From the NCBI RefSeq assembly GCF_001898115.1, contig NZ_MKSQ01000027.1, forward strand, positions 1 to 35,138: a stretch of DNA of 35,138 nt. The letters run 5' to 3'. Below are positions 1-6,521 of the stretch, one piece after another. Each line of letters opens with the position of its first letter. Positions within the stretch are counted from its first letter, which is position 1. This DNA comes from Allobosea sp. 67-29 (GTDB lineage Bacteria > Pseudomonadota > Alphaproteobacteria > Rhizobiales > Beijerinckiaceae). The notes beneath the pieces are model-generated. The model saw nothing but the letters and a program-made list of their open reading frames with translations. It made no database searches and was not told the DNA's origin. The position numbers and the translations under genes are program-made.

Positions 1-251
1 TGTTCGACGAGCCGACCTCGGCGCTCGATCCGGAAATGGTCAAGGAGGTGCTCGACACCATGGTCTCGCTGGCCGACGAAGGCATGACCATGCTTTGCGT
101 CACCCACGAGATGGGCTTCGCCCGCCAGGTTGCCGATCGCGTCATCTTCATGGATGCCGGCCAGATCGTCGAGATGAACACCCCCAACGAGTTCTTCAAG
201 AACCCGCAGCACGAGCGCACCAAGCTCTTTCTCTCCCAGATCCTGCACTGA
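1..251 (+). CDS. Amino-acid ABC transporter ATP-binding protein, C-terminal part
   Basis: This is the 3' end of a GlnQ/HisP-type ATPase of a polar amino-acid ABC transporter; its start lies before the window, and the reading frame begins at base 3. The visible part opens with the Walker B and D-loop segment FDEPTSALDPEMV, followed by the switch-region histidine in CVTHEMGFARQVADRV and the closing FMDAGQIVE...FFKNPQHERTKLFLSQIL, which is typical of the amino-acid branch of the family. Its partners must lie to the left. A complete relative from a different transporter occurs at 20987-21727. The codon use is uniformly G/C-ending, so this probably belongs to the core chromosome. Confidence 0.93.
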   Translation, partial: FDEPTSALDPEMVKEVLDTMVSLADEGMTMLCVTHEMGFARQVADRVIFMDAGQIVEMNTPNEFFKNPQHERTKLFLSQILH

Positions 252-312
252 GAAGAGGTTGCAGCTCTTTCGGAATACATTTCGGCGGGAACAATGCCCG
301 CGACCCGATCGC

Positions 313-627
313 CTAGGTAGTGGGTTTTTCGCCTCTGAAGAATGGCTTCACCGCTTGCAGCAATGGAGCGCAGTCGGGCGCAGCCCTCACGACGGCCCCC
401 TCAAATCCGTTGCCCTGAAGCCAGATCTCCGCTGCAAGCGAAATGCCCTGAGACGGCTGAGAGGCAATTCGTCTCACGAGGTCGGGCAACGCCTCCTTGA
501 TGCAGGAATTGACTGAAGAAGCGAGCGCGGGCGGAACCTGCGCTTGCTTCAGACGCACATCGATCTGGGACGTCAGAGGGTCGAGGATCACCAGTTGAAT
601 CAGAAACGCTAGAATGCTGCTCAGCAT
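313..627 (-). CDS. Hypothetical protein, 104 aa, N-terminal hydrophobic segment
   Basis: I do not recognise this protein. The start at 627 is chosen because a strong ribosome-binding site (AAAGGAGG) lies about 10 bases upstream; the frame runs open to 714 but the extension has no such site. The first 15 residues (MLSSILAFLIQLVIL) are hydrophobic and could be a signal anchor or signal peptide. The rest is a soluble-looking segment with DPLTSQIDVRLKQAQVPP and two cysteines, one in SSVNSCIKEA and one in APDCAPLLQ. It is the third gene of a minus-strand group behind the lipoprotein gene at 886-1935 and the small membrane protein at 677-850, with gaps of 49 and 35 bases, so all three are probably co-transcribed. 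Confidence 0.6.
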   Translation of the reverse strand: MLSSILAFLIQLVILDPLTSQIDVRLKQAQVPPALASSVNSCIKEALPDLVRRIASQPSQGISLAAEIWLQGNGFEGAVVRAAPDCAPLLQAVKPFFRGEKPTT

Positions 628-676
628 GAGATTAGGCCCTCCTTTGGAGCTGCAGGTCCTCGAAGCTGAGCACCAC

Positions 677-850
677 CTAATTCGTCGTTCCGGATCGTTG
701 AGTGGAAGCGCCACCCATCTCTCGTGTCACATGGCGAAAGCTCAGCACGAACGCGAAACCGACGAAGGCGATGAGCGCGAGCAAAACGATACAATTGCGC
801 TTGCGGAGCTTCGCAGCGGCCCCTGCGCGGTCAATTTGATTTTCGGACAT
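677..850 (-). CDS. Small single-pass membrane protein, CoxF-like, 57 aa
   Basis: The reading frame encodes 57 residues: a basic N-terminal stretch (KLRKRN), one clear transmembrane helix (CIVLLALIAFVGFAFVLSF) and a short polar tail ending SGTTN. The RxRN motif just before the helix is shared with the small protein at 3144-3290. It resembles short alphaproteobacterial CoxF-type peptides associated with cytochrome oxidase assembly, although no oxidase genes are present here. The family link is inference from a short pattern. The ribosome-binding site is weak, so expression may depend on coupling to the lipoprotein gene 35 bases upstream. Confidence 0.5.
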   Translation of the reverse strand: MSENQIDRAGAAAKLRKRNCIVLLALIAFVGFAFVLSFRHVTREMGGASTQRSGTTN

Positions 851-885
851 GCTTCAGAACTCGATGAGAACTATTGCTTTGGAGG

Positions 886-1935
886 TCACCGAACGGCGAT
901 CGAGCCGGTCGCCACTGACGATGATCCGGTTGCTCCATAGGGATCGAGCAGGGCAGCGTCTGGTCGGCTGATTTCCACCCGGCCGGCCACAACGCTCTGC
1001 AAGCGCTCGGGACCCATTTCCTTCAGCATTTTGCGGAAGCTGGAGTGCATTCCGCCATCGGCATATGCGAGCACAGGAGAGGGAGCACTCGCGCTCGTGA
1101 GTGCGCTGTAGCGCCTGTCATCACTTGCGCGTCTCTCCGAAATCAAAGTTTGAATGGCCGGTTCGATCTCGTAGGCCGGGCACTGGCTACCGGCGACGAA
1201 ACGCGAGTTGTCCCCCGCGGCATCGAAGACATATCGCCTTTCGCAGGCCGCAACCTTCGGAGGCTGCCTCGTCGCCTCGAAGTGATCGAACCCTTCCTTC
1301 AGATTGCGCCAAAAAGCGATGTGCGGGCTGTTGCGGTGAGCTGCCATGTTCTCCGGTGTCATCCGGAAGGGTAGCGCTTGCACCTGGAAGTTCTTCTGGC
1401 CACCGGCAAACGCTTCGCGAGCCAATCCGAAAATCTCCGTCACGCCATCATCCGTCATGGCGAAGCAGCCCGCGGACGTGCAGGCTCCATGGACCATCAG
1501 CGCGGAACCCGTGAACCCCTGCGATCGCTCCAACGCGTTCGGATAGCCCAGATTGAACGATAGGTAGAACTGTGACCGGGGGTTCATCAGGTCAGGAGTG
1601 ACCGTGTAAATTCCCTCCGGGGCTTGCCGATCGCCTTCGCGCGTTTTGGGGCCAAGTTGCCCCGACCAGCGACACATCGGATAGGTCTTGAGGAGGGCAA
1701 ACCGGCCACTCCGATCCCGCTTCCAGACCTCCAGTTCGCTCTCCTTTTTGAAGATGCGGATGAAGATCGGATCGGCCTGCGACATGCCTTTCGCCGACAT
1801 TTGCGAGACCAGCTTCGCAGGCAGGGGCTGCAAATGTCGCCCGTCATCGCCTTCGCCGACGACGCAGCCGGCAAGCAGCGCCAAAAGGCCGATGGCCGTC
1901 GCCATTTTGACCAAGGTCGAGGAGCTTTGAGACAT
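886..1935 (-). CDS. L,D-transpeptidase-fold (YkuD/YafK-like) lipoprotein
   Basis: This 349-residue envelope protein begins with a lipoprotein signal (hydrophobic residues about 11-23, lipobox LLAGC, lipidated Cys24). Residues about 55-190 carry the L,D-transpeptidase catalytic domain, with the signature HGACTSAGCFAM giving His149, Ser154 and Cys157. The layout, including the downstream FRMT...NSPHIAFWRNLKEGFDHFE segment, resembles the YafK branch; E. coli YafK (DpaA) cuts the link between Braun lipoprotein and peptidoglycan, while other members form cross-links. About 130 further C-terminal residues are unassigned. A MerR-type promoter (1983-2013) lies some 48 bases upstream, which suggests metal-controlled expression. 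A second start at residue 11 is possible because the first has only a weak ribosome-binding site. Confidence 0.85.
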   Translation of the reverse strand: MSQSSSTLVKMATAIGLLALLAGCVVGEGDDGRHLQPLPAKLVSQMSAKGMSQADPIFIRIFKKESELEVWKRDRSGRFALLKTYPMCRWSGQLGPKTREGDRQAPEGIYTVTPDLMNPRSQFYLSFNLGYPNALERSQGFTGSALMVHGACTSAGCFAMTDDGVTEIFGLAREAFAGGQKNFQVQALPFRMTPENMAAHRNSPHIAFWRNLKEGFDHFEATRQPPKVAACERRYVFDAAGDNSRFVAGSQCPAYEIEPAIQTLISERRASDDRRYSALTSASAPSPVLAYADGGMHSSFRKMLKEMGPERLQSVVAGRVEISRPDAALLDPYGATGSSSVATGSIAVR

Positions 1936-1982
1936 TGCGTGAGGATGACCGGATATGGCTTCTGAGGCGTTAATAGCGAGTC

Positions 1983-2013
1983 AGCCTACAAGCTGATGCC
2001 ACTAGAGATTCAA
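1983..2013 (-). promoter_or_regulatory. MerR-family type promoter/operator (box A)
   Basis: Read on the minus strand: TTGAAT (-35), a 19-base spacer containing CTCTAGTGG and CATCAGCTTG, then TAGGCT (-10). An overlong 19-20 bp spacer with a dyad in it is the hallmark of promoters distorted and activated by MerR, CadR, PbrR or ZntR regulators. It aligns without gaps to the boxes at 9328-9358, 3328-3358 and 2057-2087. The predicted transcript starts about 40 bases before the lipoprotein gene. The dyad here is the least symmetric of the four. Confidence 0.55.
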
Positions 2014-2056
2014 GGGGCAAAATGCCGCGCGATTGAACCTTTGGCAGAATGGGGGC

Positions 2057-2087
2057 TTGAACCTCATGTCACTATAGGTGCGACACC
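2057..2087 (+). promoter_or_regulatory. MerR-family type operator (box B)
   Basis: Plus-strand TTGAAC followed by a dyad with ACCT at one end and AGGT at the other (ACCTCATGTCACTATAGGT). The position relative to TTGA is identical to the other three boxes. The -10 (GACACC) is poor, so this may be a weak promoter or only a binding site. It stands 44 bases from box A in divergent orientation and precedes the short open frame at 2112. Confidence 0.45.
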
Positions 2088-2111
2088 TGCGGGAACGTAG
2101 GAGTTTGCGAA

Positions 2112-2246
2112 GTGAAAAGTTCCCGCCAGATTCTCGGGCGCTCAACCGCGACGTTCGCCGCGGATTGGAGAAGGCCGGCGGTGTCCCAGATCCCGCGCTA
2201 CGCCCTCGCTGTCGCAATGCTGCGATCGGCGCGTGGACTCGTTTGA
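2112..2246 (+). CDS. Possible small protein, 44 aa
   Basis: A GTG start follows a good ribosome-binding site (TAGGAG, 8 bases away) and lies 25 bases after box B. The product would be a basic peptide starting MKSSRQILGRS and ending LRSARGLV, with no recognised family. The case rests only on the site spacing and the upstream operator; the remaining 99 bases up to the peptidase gene at 2346 hold nothing I can identify. It could be a remnant of a longer gene. Confidence 0.25.
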   Translation: MKSSRQILGRSTATFAADWRRPAVSQIPRYALAVAMLRSARGLV

Positions 2247-2345
2247 GCTATGTGGGCCGCCCACAAGTACCGCTCGTGCTGGCGTGGAGCGGAACGACCC
2301 GGTAGCCGAGATCGCGTTCCTCCCATCAAGCGATCCGCTGAGCCC

Positions 2346-2984
2346 CTAGCGAGACGGGGTAATGCTCGCGGTCACCACCTCCGGACGGCCAAGAATGCGG
2401 CCCAAGTCCTGCCAATCGTTCTGGTTGGTCGGGGACTGACGCTTGATGAAGGTCAAGCCGGAGCGCGACCACGGGAGGATTTTATCGATCTGGTTGTCCA
2501 GAACGAACTCTCCACGATCGGTCACGACGGTAAGAACTGCGTGCCCGCCACCTTCGCGGTCAATCACAACTGTGACCAGGAGCGAGGAGAGCGGCCAGCC
2601 CCTCCTCAAAAGCTCGCGCCGCTTTTCCAGCACATAATCCTCGCAGTCCCCTCTTCCGGTCGTCGCGTAAGTCCAGCGCTCGACAACGCCGAACTGATCG
2701 AAATCGGTTACCGGCTCGATCGTCTTATTGAAGCGGAGGTTGATTTCAACGAGCTCCGCCCAGCGGGCGTCGGTCAGAGCCACGTTCTGCCTAACGGTCC
2801 GCTGAGGAACACAGTCGCCCGGGTTGGCATTGCAAAATTGCCCCCACCCAATGGGAGGCAAGGCTGCTTGCCCTGCGTGAAGGTGAGCAAGGTCGGTCAG
2901 GCCATTGGCGCTCGCCGGCGAGATACAAAACTGGGCTGCGATGATCGCAGCGATGGCAAAGCAAGACCTAGCGAGCGCAAGCAT
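2346..2984 (-). CDS. Transglutaminase-like cysteine peptidase (BTLCP family)
   Basis: The 212-residue protein has a Sec signal peptide (residues 1-26, cleavage near ASA-N) and the bacterial transglutaminase-like cysteine peptidase fold (DUF920/BTLCP). The catalytic triad is visible: Cys114 in GRGDCEDYVLEKRRELLRRG, His148 in EGGGHAVLTV and Asp163 in FVLDNQ. Members of the family are periplasmic or exported and several relatives (LapG) cleave surface adhesins; whether this one has such a target is unknown, and no lapD or adhesin gene is nearby. The start has a GGAG site 7 bases upstream. It is divergent from the small protein gene at 3144. Confidence 0.88.
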   Translation of the reverse strand: MLALARSCFAIAAIIAAQFCISPASANGLTDLAHLHAGQAALPPIGWGQFCNANPGDCVPQRTVRQNVALTDARWAELVEINLRFNKTIEPVTDFDQFGVVERWTYATTGRGDCEDYVLEKRRELLRRGWPLSSLLVTVVIDREGGGHAVLTVVTDRGEFVLDNQIDKILPWSRSGLTFIKRQSPTNQNDWQDLGRILGRPEVVTASITPSR

Positions 2985-3143
2985 GACAATCTCCTATCGA
3001 GAATTGTCGTAGCTCTCGCGAATTCAAATCGAACGAAAATCTCGGCGTAAATTGCGAGAACGGGATTCAGGATTTGTTGCCTTTAACAAATACCTCCTCC
3101 AGAACGCCGCCTACAGTATCAAATAGGATCAAGGAATACCGAA

Positions 3144-3290
3144 ATGAGATCTCGGAACAGGGCCTTGGCGCTGGCTTTGATTGTCCTTGCGGGCGTCTTT
3201 TACGCTGTATCTTTTGTCCGCATGCAACAGACGGAAGACCGGAGACATGTCGAGGATCCGAACGTGCATTCGACGCCGGGCAAACTGTGA
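3144..3290 (+). CDS. Small single-pass membrane protein, CoxF-like, 48 aa
   Basis: A 48-residue frame begins MRSRNRALALALIVLAGV and continues through FYAVSFVRM into a short acidic tail ending STPGKL. The one transmembrane helix is preceded by the RxRN motif seen also at 677-850. An AAGGA ribosome-binding site lies 8 bases before the ATG. Short alphaproteobacterial CoxF proteins have the same plan (basic RNRAL start, one helix), so CoxF-like is the best guess but not proven. It precedes box C and the zinc-ribbon gene. Confidence 0.55.
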   Translation: MRSRNRALALALIVLAGVFYAVSFVRMQQTEDRRHVEDPNVHSTPGKL

Positions 3291-3327
3291 CACGGGGAGT
3301 TGCGTCAATCCGCCTCAGAATGCCGCC

Positions 3328-3358
3328 TTGAACCTCTAGCGACTATAGCTTGCATTCT
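3328..3358 (+). promoter_or_regulatory. MerR-family type promoter/operator (box C)
   Basis: Plus-strand TTGAAC, a 19-base spacer with CTCTAG and CTATAG facing each other, then CATTCT as -10. The CTCTAG...CTATAG core is close to known CadR/PbrR operators for Cd/Pb/Zn. The site lies about 32 bases before the ATG of the zinc-ribbon gene at 3390. Confidence 0.6.
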
Positions 3359-3389
3359 GTGCACCCAGTGTTCGTTAGGAGCGCCTGCA

Positions 3390-3788
3390 ATGAATGATAC
3401 CGCTTCCAAGCCACATGAAGGGTTGCCGTGTCCGGTGTGCCGCGTCGATCTCGTTATGAGCGATCGACAGGGCATCGAAATCGATTACTGCCCGAAATGC
3501 CGCGGTGTTTGGCTCGACCGCGGCGAATTGGACAAGATCATTGAACGCAGTTTGAGGGAGCCAAGCTCAGTTCAGGAGCAACCGCAGCCCAGCTTCCTAC
3601 CTCAGCCCGGCGCTCCAACCCCTTGGGGGGCAGCACCTGCTCAGCCTGGCTACCAGGGCTATTCGCCCCAAGGCGGGCATCAAGGTGGCTACGAAAGTCA
3701 TGGCGGTGGCCACGGAGGCGGTCATGGTGGTGGTGGCCATGGCGGCGGTTTCGGCCGACGTGGGTTCCTCGGTCGGATCTTCGATTGA
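3390..3788 (+). CDS. TFIIB-type zinc-ribbon protein with Gly/His-rich tail
   Basis: The 132-residue protein opens with a zf-TFIIB (pfam13453-type) zinc ribbon: Cys14-x2-Cys17 and Cys34-x2-Cys37, followed by the family's GVWLDRGELDKIIE. The second half is Pro/Gln-rich and ends in a Gly/His repeat (GGGHGGGHGGGGHGGGFGRR) that could bind metal. The start at 3390 has a TAGGAG site about 10 bases upstream; the frame extends to 3300 without one. Its promoter is the MerR-type box C, so it is probably induced by the same metal as zntA. Its role is unknown; zinc buffering is a reasonable guess. Confidence 0.85.
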   Translation: MNDTASKPHEGLPCPVCRVDLVMSDRQGIEIDYCPKCRGVWLDRGELDKIIERSLREPSSVQEQPQPSFLPQPGAPTPWGAAPAQPGYQGYSPQGGHQGGYESHGGGHGGGHGGGGHGGGFGRRGFLGRIFD

Positions 3789-3802
3789 ACTGACCGCGAA
3801 AA

Positions 3803-4717
3803 TCAGATCCGCGTGTCGTGCCCAGAGGACTGCCTAATCTCCTCGTCCTCAATCTGGATGGTCGTATGCGAGATTCCAAACTCCTCGCGCATGGCCATAC
3901 TGGCGGCCTGCAAGGTGCTCTTCGCCTGCGACGTATCAGACGTGATGATATGACAGCTCATTGCATCGAGGCCGGATGTGAGCGTCCAAACGTGGAGATC
4001 GTGAACCGCGGTAACATTTGGGAGCGAAGACAACCGAGCTTCGATCGCTCCGACGTCGACTTCCGGCGGTGTCCCCTCCATCAGGATGTGGACCGCCTGT
4101 TTCAGGAGCAACCAGGTGCGCGGGACGATGAAGAGTCCGATCGCCGCGCCGATGATCGGGTCGGCCAGCTTCCACCCTGTAAACATCACCACTGCGGCGG
4201 CGACAATGACACCTAGCGAGCCCAACATATCGCCGAGCACCTCGTAGTAGGCGCCTTTGACGTTCAGGCTTTCGGACGAACCGCCGGCGAGCAATTTCAG
4301 GCTCAGCAGATTGACCAACAGGCCGACAACCGCAACAACCAGCATAGGACCACCGAGGATATCCGGTGGGTTTTTGAAGCGCTCGTATGCCTCGAATAGG
4401 ATGTAGACGGTCAGCAACAACAGCACGACCGCATTCGCGAGCGCCGATAGAATTTCAAGGCGCACATACCCGAACGTCTGCTTCGGCGTTGCCGGGCGCT
4501 CAGCAAATCGAATGGCAATCAGAGCCAGCGCCAAACCGCCCGCATCGGTGAGCATGTGCGCGGCATCGGCCAAAAGGGCCAGGCTGCCGGTCCAGAGACC
4601 TCCAACGACCTCCGCAACCATGAAGGTTGTTGTGAGACCGAGAGCAAGCGCGAGACGCGACTTGTGCTTGCCCGCGCCGGTGACTTGCGCTCCGCCGTGA
4701 GAATGTCCTGCACCCAT
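3803..4717 (-). CDS. CDF-family cation efflux protein (CzcD/ZitB-like)
   Basis: The 304-residue inner-membrane antiporter exports Zn(II) and related divalent ions using the proton gradient. The N-terminus carries GHSHGG. TM2 has the site-A motif H54xxxD58 (ADAAHMLTDAG). In TM5 the matching motif reads E158xxxD162 (YYEVLGDMLGS), with Glu in place of the His usual in zinc-selective members, which could change selectivity. The cytoplasmic C-terminal domain (residues about 215-290) contains AVHDLHVWTLTSG and the dimerisation fold. It is the last gene of the zntA operon, 106 bases behind the PCuAC-like gene, with a purine-rich ribosome-binding site (GAGAGGG). Confidence 0.93.
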   Translation of the reverse strand: MGAGHSHGGAQVTGAGKHKSRLALALGLTTTFMVAEVVGGLWTGSLALLADAAHMLTDAGGLALALIAIRFAERPATPKQTFGYVRLEILSALANAVVLLLLTVYILFEAYERFKNPPDILGGPMLVVAVVGLLVNLLSLKLLAGGSSESLNVKGAYYEVLGDMLGSLGVIVAAAVVMFTGWKLADPIIGAAIGLFIVPRTWLLLKQAVHILMEGTPPEVDVGAIEARLSSLPNVTAVHDLHVWTLTSGLDAMSCHIITSDTSQAKSTLQAASMAMREEFGISHTTIQIEDEEIRQSSGHDTRI

Positions 4718-4823
4718 GTAGCCCTCTCGATCGATTTGCAGCTAGGCCGGTTGAAATCGGAACCTGGAGGAATTGAGACGAAGGCCCATCCTTATGGCCC
4801 GTCCCTGGAAGCAGCCGACGAGA

Positions 4824-5378
4824 CTAGGAATGGTCATTGTGAGGCGGCTGACCCGGGCTCTCGATCCGAACGTCGGCCTTTAGCCGACCGGCACGAGCAA
4901 AAATGAACTCGACGGGCAGAGTGGTACCTGGCTCGACCTTCTGCCTCAAACCGACGAGACGAATTTGCTGATAGTCAGGCTTGAGGCTTGTCTTTGCCGA
5001 CGGAGCCAGATCGATCTCACCAAGCTCGTCCATTCTCGTGCTGGCTGAGCGCCCGATGGTTCTCTCAAACACGACGCCAGAGGCTGCAGTCGTTTCGACG
5101 GCAACAAGTCGATCCAGCCTCGGGGCGTTATTCTCAAAGGTTGCGAACACTGGCAGGTCGTCCCCAACCAAGGCCGTCCCGCTCGACCACGGGTGTATTA
5201 CGGATACACCGTTGGCCCGAGCTACGGGCTCAGTATGGGTCATACCCAGCAGCAGGAACGGCCCAACACCGATCAGCGCCAGGCCGACCGTCCTGCCAAC
5301 GGCTTTATAGCTCGGAGAAGCGACCTGGTCGGCTCGTCCGAGAGCATCGATAAATTTCCTGAACCCGGCACCCATCAT
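4824..5378 (-). CDS. PCuAC-like (DUF461) protein with degenerate metal site
   Basis: The protein has an N-terminal membrane anchor (residues about 27-45) and a PCuAC-type cupredoxin-like domain beginning at GVSVIHPWSSGTA. True PCuAC proteins bind Cu(I) with an HxM/M/HxM set. Here the HEM position reads FER and the HLM position reads QIR, and only one Met (in TRMDEL) remains near a ligand position, so copper binding is doubtful. The last residues include a few His (PPHNDHS). It overlaps the lspA stop by 4 bases (ATGA), so it is translationally coupled within the zntA operon. A scaffold or a different ligand set is possible. Confidence 0.7.
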   Translation of the reverse strand: MMGAGFRKFIDALGRADQVASPSYKAVGRTVGLALIGVGPFLLLGMTHTEPVARANGVSVIHPWSSGTALVGDDLPVFATFENNAPRLDRLVAVETTAASGVVFERTIGRSASTRMDELGEIDLAPSAKTSLKPDYQQIRLVGLRQKVEPGTTLPVEFIFARAGRLKADVRIESPGQPPHNDHS

Positions 5379-5893
5379 TTGGAGCCACCCTTAAATCCTG
5401 CGCTGGATGGAGCGGAGCGCGAAGTCAGCGGCAGCAAGCTGCCGAGCAGCATTGCAGAGACGCCGAGGCTGATGGCAATGTCGGCGCCGTTGAAGGTCGG
5501 CCAATGATAGCCTGCCCAGTGCAGATCAATGAAGTCGGTGACGGCGCCTTGACGCCAGCGATCGACGGCATTGCCCAGAGCTCCGCCTGCGATGAGTGAC
5601 AGTCCTGTCTGCTCCAGGTTTGTCTCACTCTTCGCAGCCCAGACCAGCAATCCTATAGCGACGACAAACTTGAAGAGGCCGAGAGCGCCGGGCCAAGCGT
5701 CCAGCCACTCGCTGCCCAAGCCGAAGCTGACCCCGTAGTTGAAGCCGAGCCTTACATTCAGAAACGGCGTCAATTCGATGATGCGCGGAGGCACCATTAC
5801 CTTGTTGAGGATCAACCACTTGCTGATCTGATCGGCGGCTAGCGCAACAGCTGCCCAAGCAAGCACGCGACGGGTTATCCGAGGCTGTGACAT
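5375..5893 (-). CDS. lspA: Signal peptidase II (prolipoprotein peptidase), accessory copy
   Basis: The 172-residue, four-helix membrane aspartyl protease removes signal peptides from lipidated prolipoproteins. Conserved parts are all present: DQISKWLI (residues 21-28), NYGVSFG (52-58), GNAVDR with catalytic Asp111 and FNGADI with catalytic Asp138. The start at 5893 is chosen because its ATG overlaps the previous stop (TAATG); the frame runs 19 codons further upstream but would overlap the preceding gene. Its place in a metal-efflux operon follows a known pattern (lspA copies beside lead/cadmium genes, as in pbr clusters), so it is probably not the housekeeping copy. Confidence 0.9.
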   Translation of the reverse strand: MSQPRITRRVLAWAAVALAADQISKWLILNKVMVPPRIIELTPFLNVRLGFNYGVSFGLGSEWLDAWPGALGLFKFVVAIGLLVWAAKSETNLEQTGLSLIAGGALGNAVDRWRQGAVTDFIDLHWAGYHWPTFNGADIAISLGVSAMLLGSLLPLTSRSAPSSAGFKGGSK

Positions 5894-6519
5894 TACATGT
5901 TCCCGGATTGTTGAGGCCGGCAGCCAATCCATCGGCCAACGCGCGCGCAATAGGCACGATAAGGCTCGCCCAAAGCCTTCAGCAGAACGCCTTCTTCGAT
6001 GCGCACCTGGAGCGCGATCGCATAGAGCGCTAACGCTGTGAGTCCAGCCTGGACGATGCTCGGCTTGGCGATGGAAAGGCCGCCGAATAGGAGCGCTTGG
6101 CCGACAAAAACGGGATTGCGCGAGATGGTGAACGGACCACCGTCAACGATAGGCCCGACGTGGTCTTCAGCCGCTCCGATCCGCCATGAGGTACCCATGT
6201 AACCCTGCGCAAAAAGGGCAAGGCAGGCTCCGGCAAGCACCAAGACTAATCCAATCACATCTGGCGCTGTTCCGCTCAATAGGCCTGACAACGCATCGGG
6301 GGAAAATGCATTATCGAAAATCGTCGTGGCGAGCGGCCACAGCACCGCTCCCGCGAAGGACAGCCTGAACAGCAGCGCCGGCACGAATTGGCGCGGCGAT
6401 CCTTTGTCGAATAACCACACTGGCTGATCTGACGATCGAGCTAGCGCGGACGATAGCGCCAACAATCCCGCAACGTAGGCTATTGCCGTCCCGTAGGCTG
6501 CGAGTTCCAAGGCCGACAT
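5893..6519 (-). CDS. Isoprenylcysteine carboxyl methyltransferase-like membrane protein
   Basis: The 208-residue multi-pass protein belongs to the ICMT/PEMT family. The conserved C-terminal half includes GPFTISRNPVFVGQALLF, the SAM-binding RNP segment, and RIEEGVLLKALGEPYRAYCARVGRWI. Bacteria do not prenylate CaaX proteins, so the substrate is unknown; a lipid or another membrane acceptor is plausible. It starts 2 bases after the zntA stop and its own stop overlaps the lspA start, which makes it an integral part of the operon. Such genes are repeatedly seen beside heavy-metal pumps. Confidence 0.87.
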   Translation of the reverse strand: MSALELAAYGTAIAYVAGLLALSSALARSSDQPVWLFDKGSPRQFVPALLFRLSFAGAVLWPLATTIFDNAFSPDALSGLLSGTAPDVIGLVLVLAGACLALFAQGYMGTSWRIGAAEDHVGPIVDGGPFTISRNPVFVGQALLFGGLSIAKPSIVQAGLTALALYAIALQVRIEEGVLLKALGEPYRAYCARVGRWIGCRPQQSGNM

Positions 6520-6521
6520 TG

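Noticed and set aside
285..301. Small GCGGG/CCCGC hairpin after the first gene
   Set aside because: A five-base stem without a T-run is too weak to call a terminator.
2250..3050. Plus-strand 266-aa frame opposite the BTLCP peptidase
   Set aside because: The minus-strand peptidase has a signal peptide, catalytic triad and ribosome-binding site; the plus frame has none of these.
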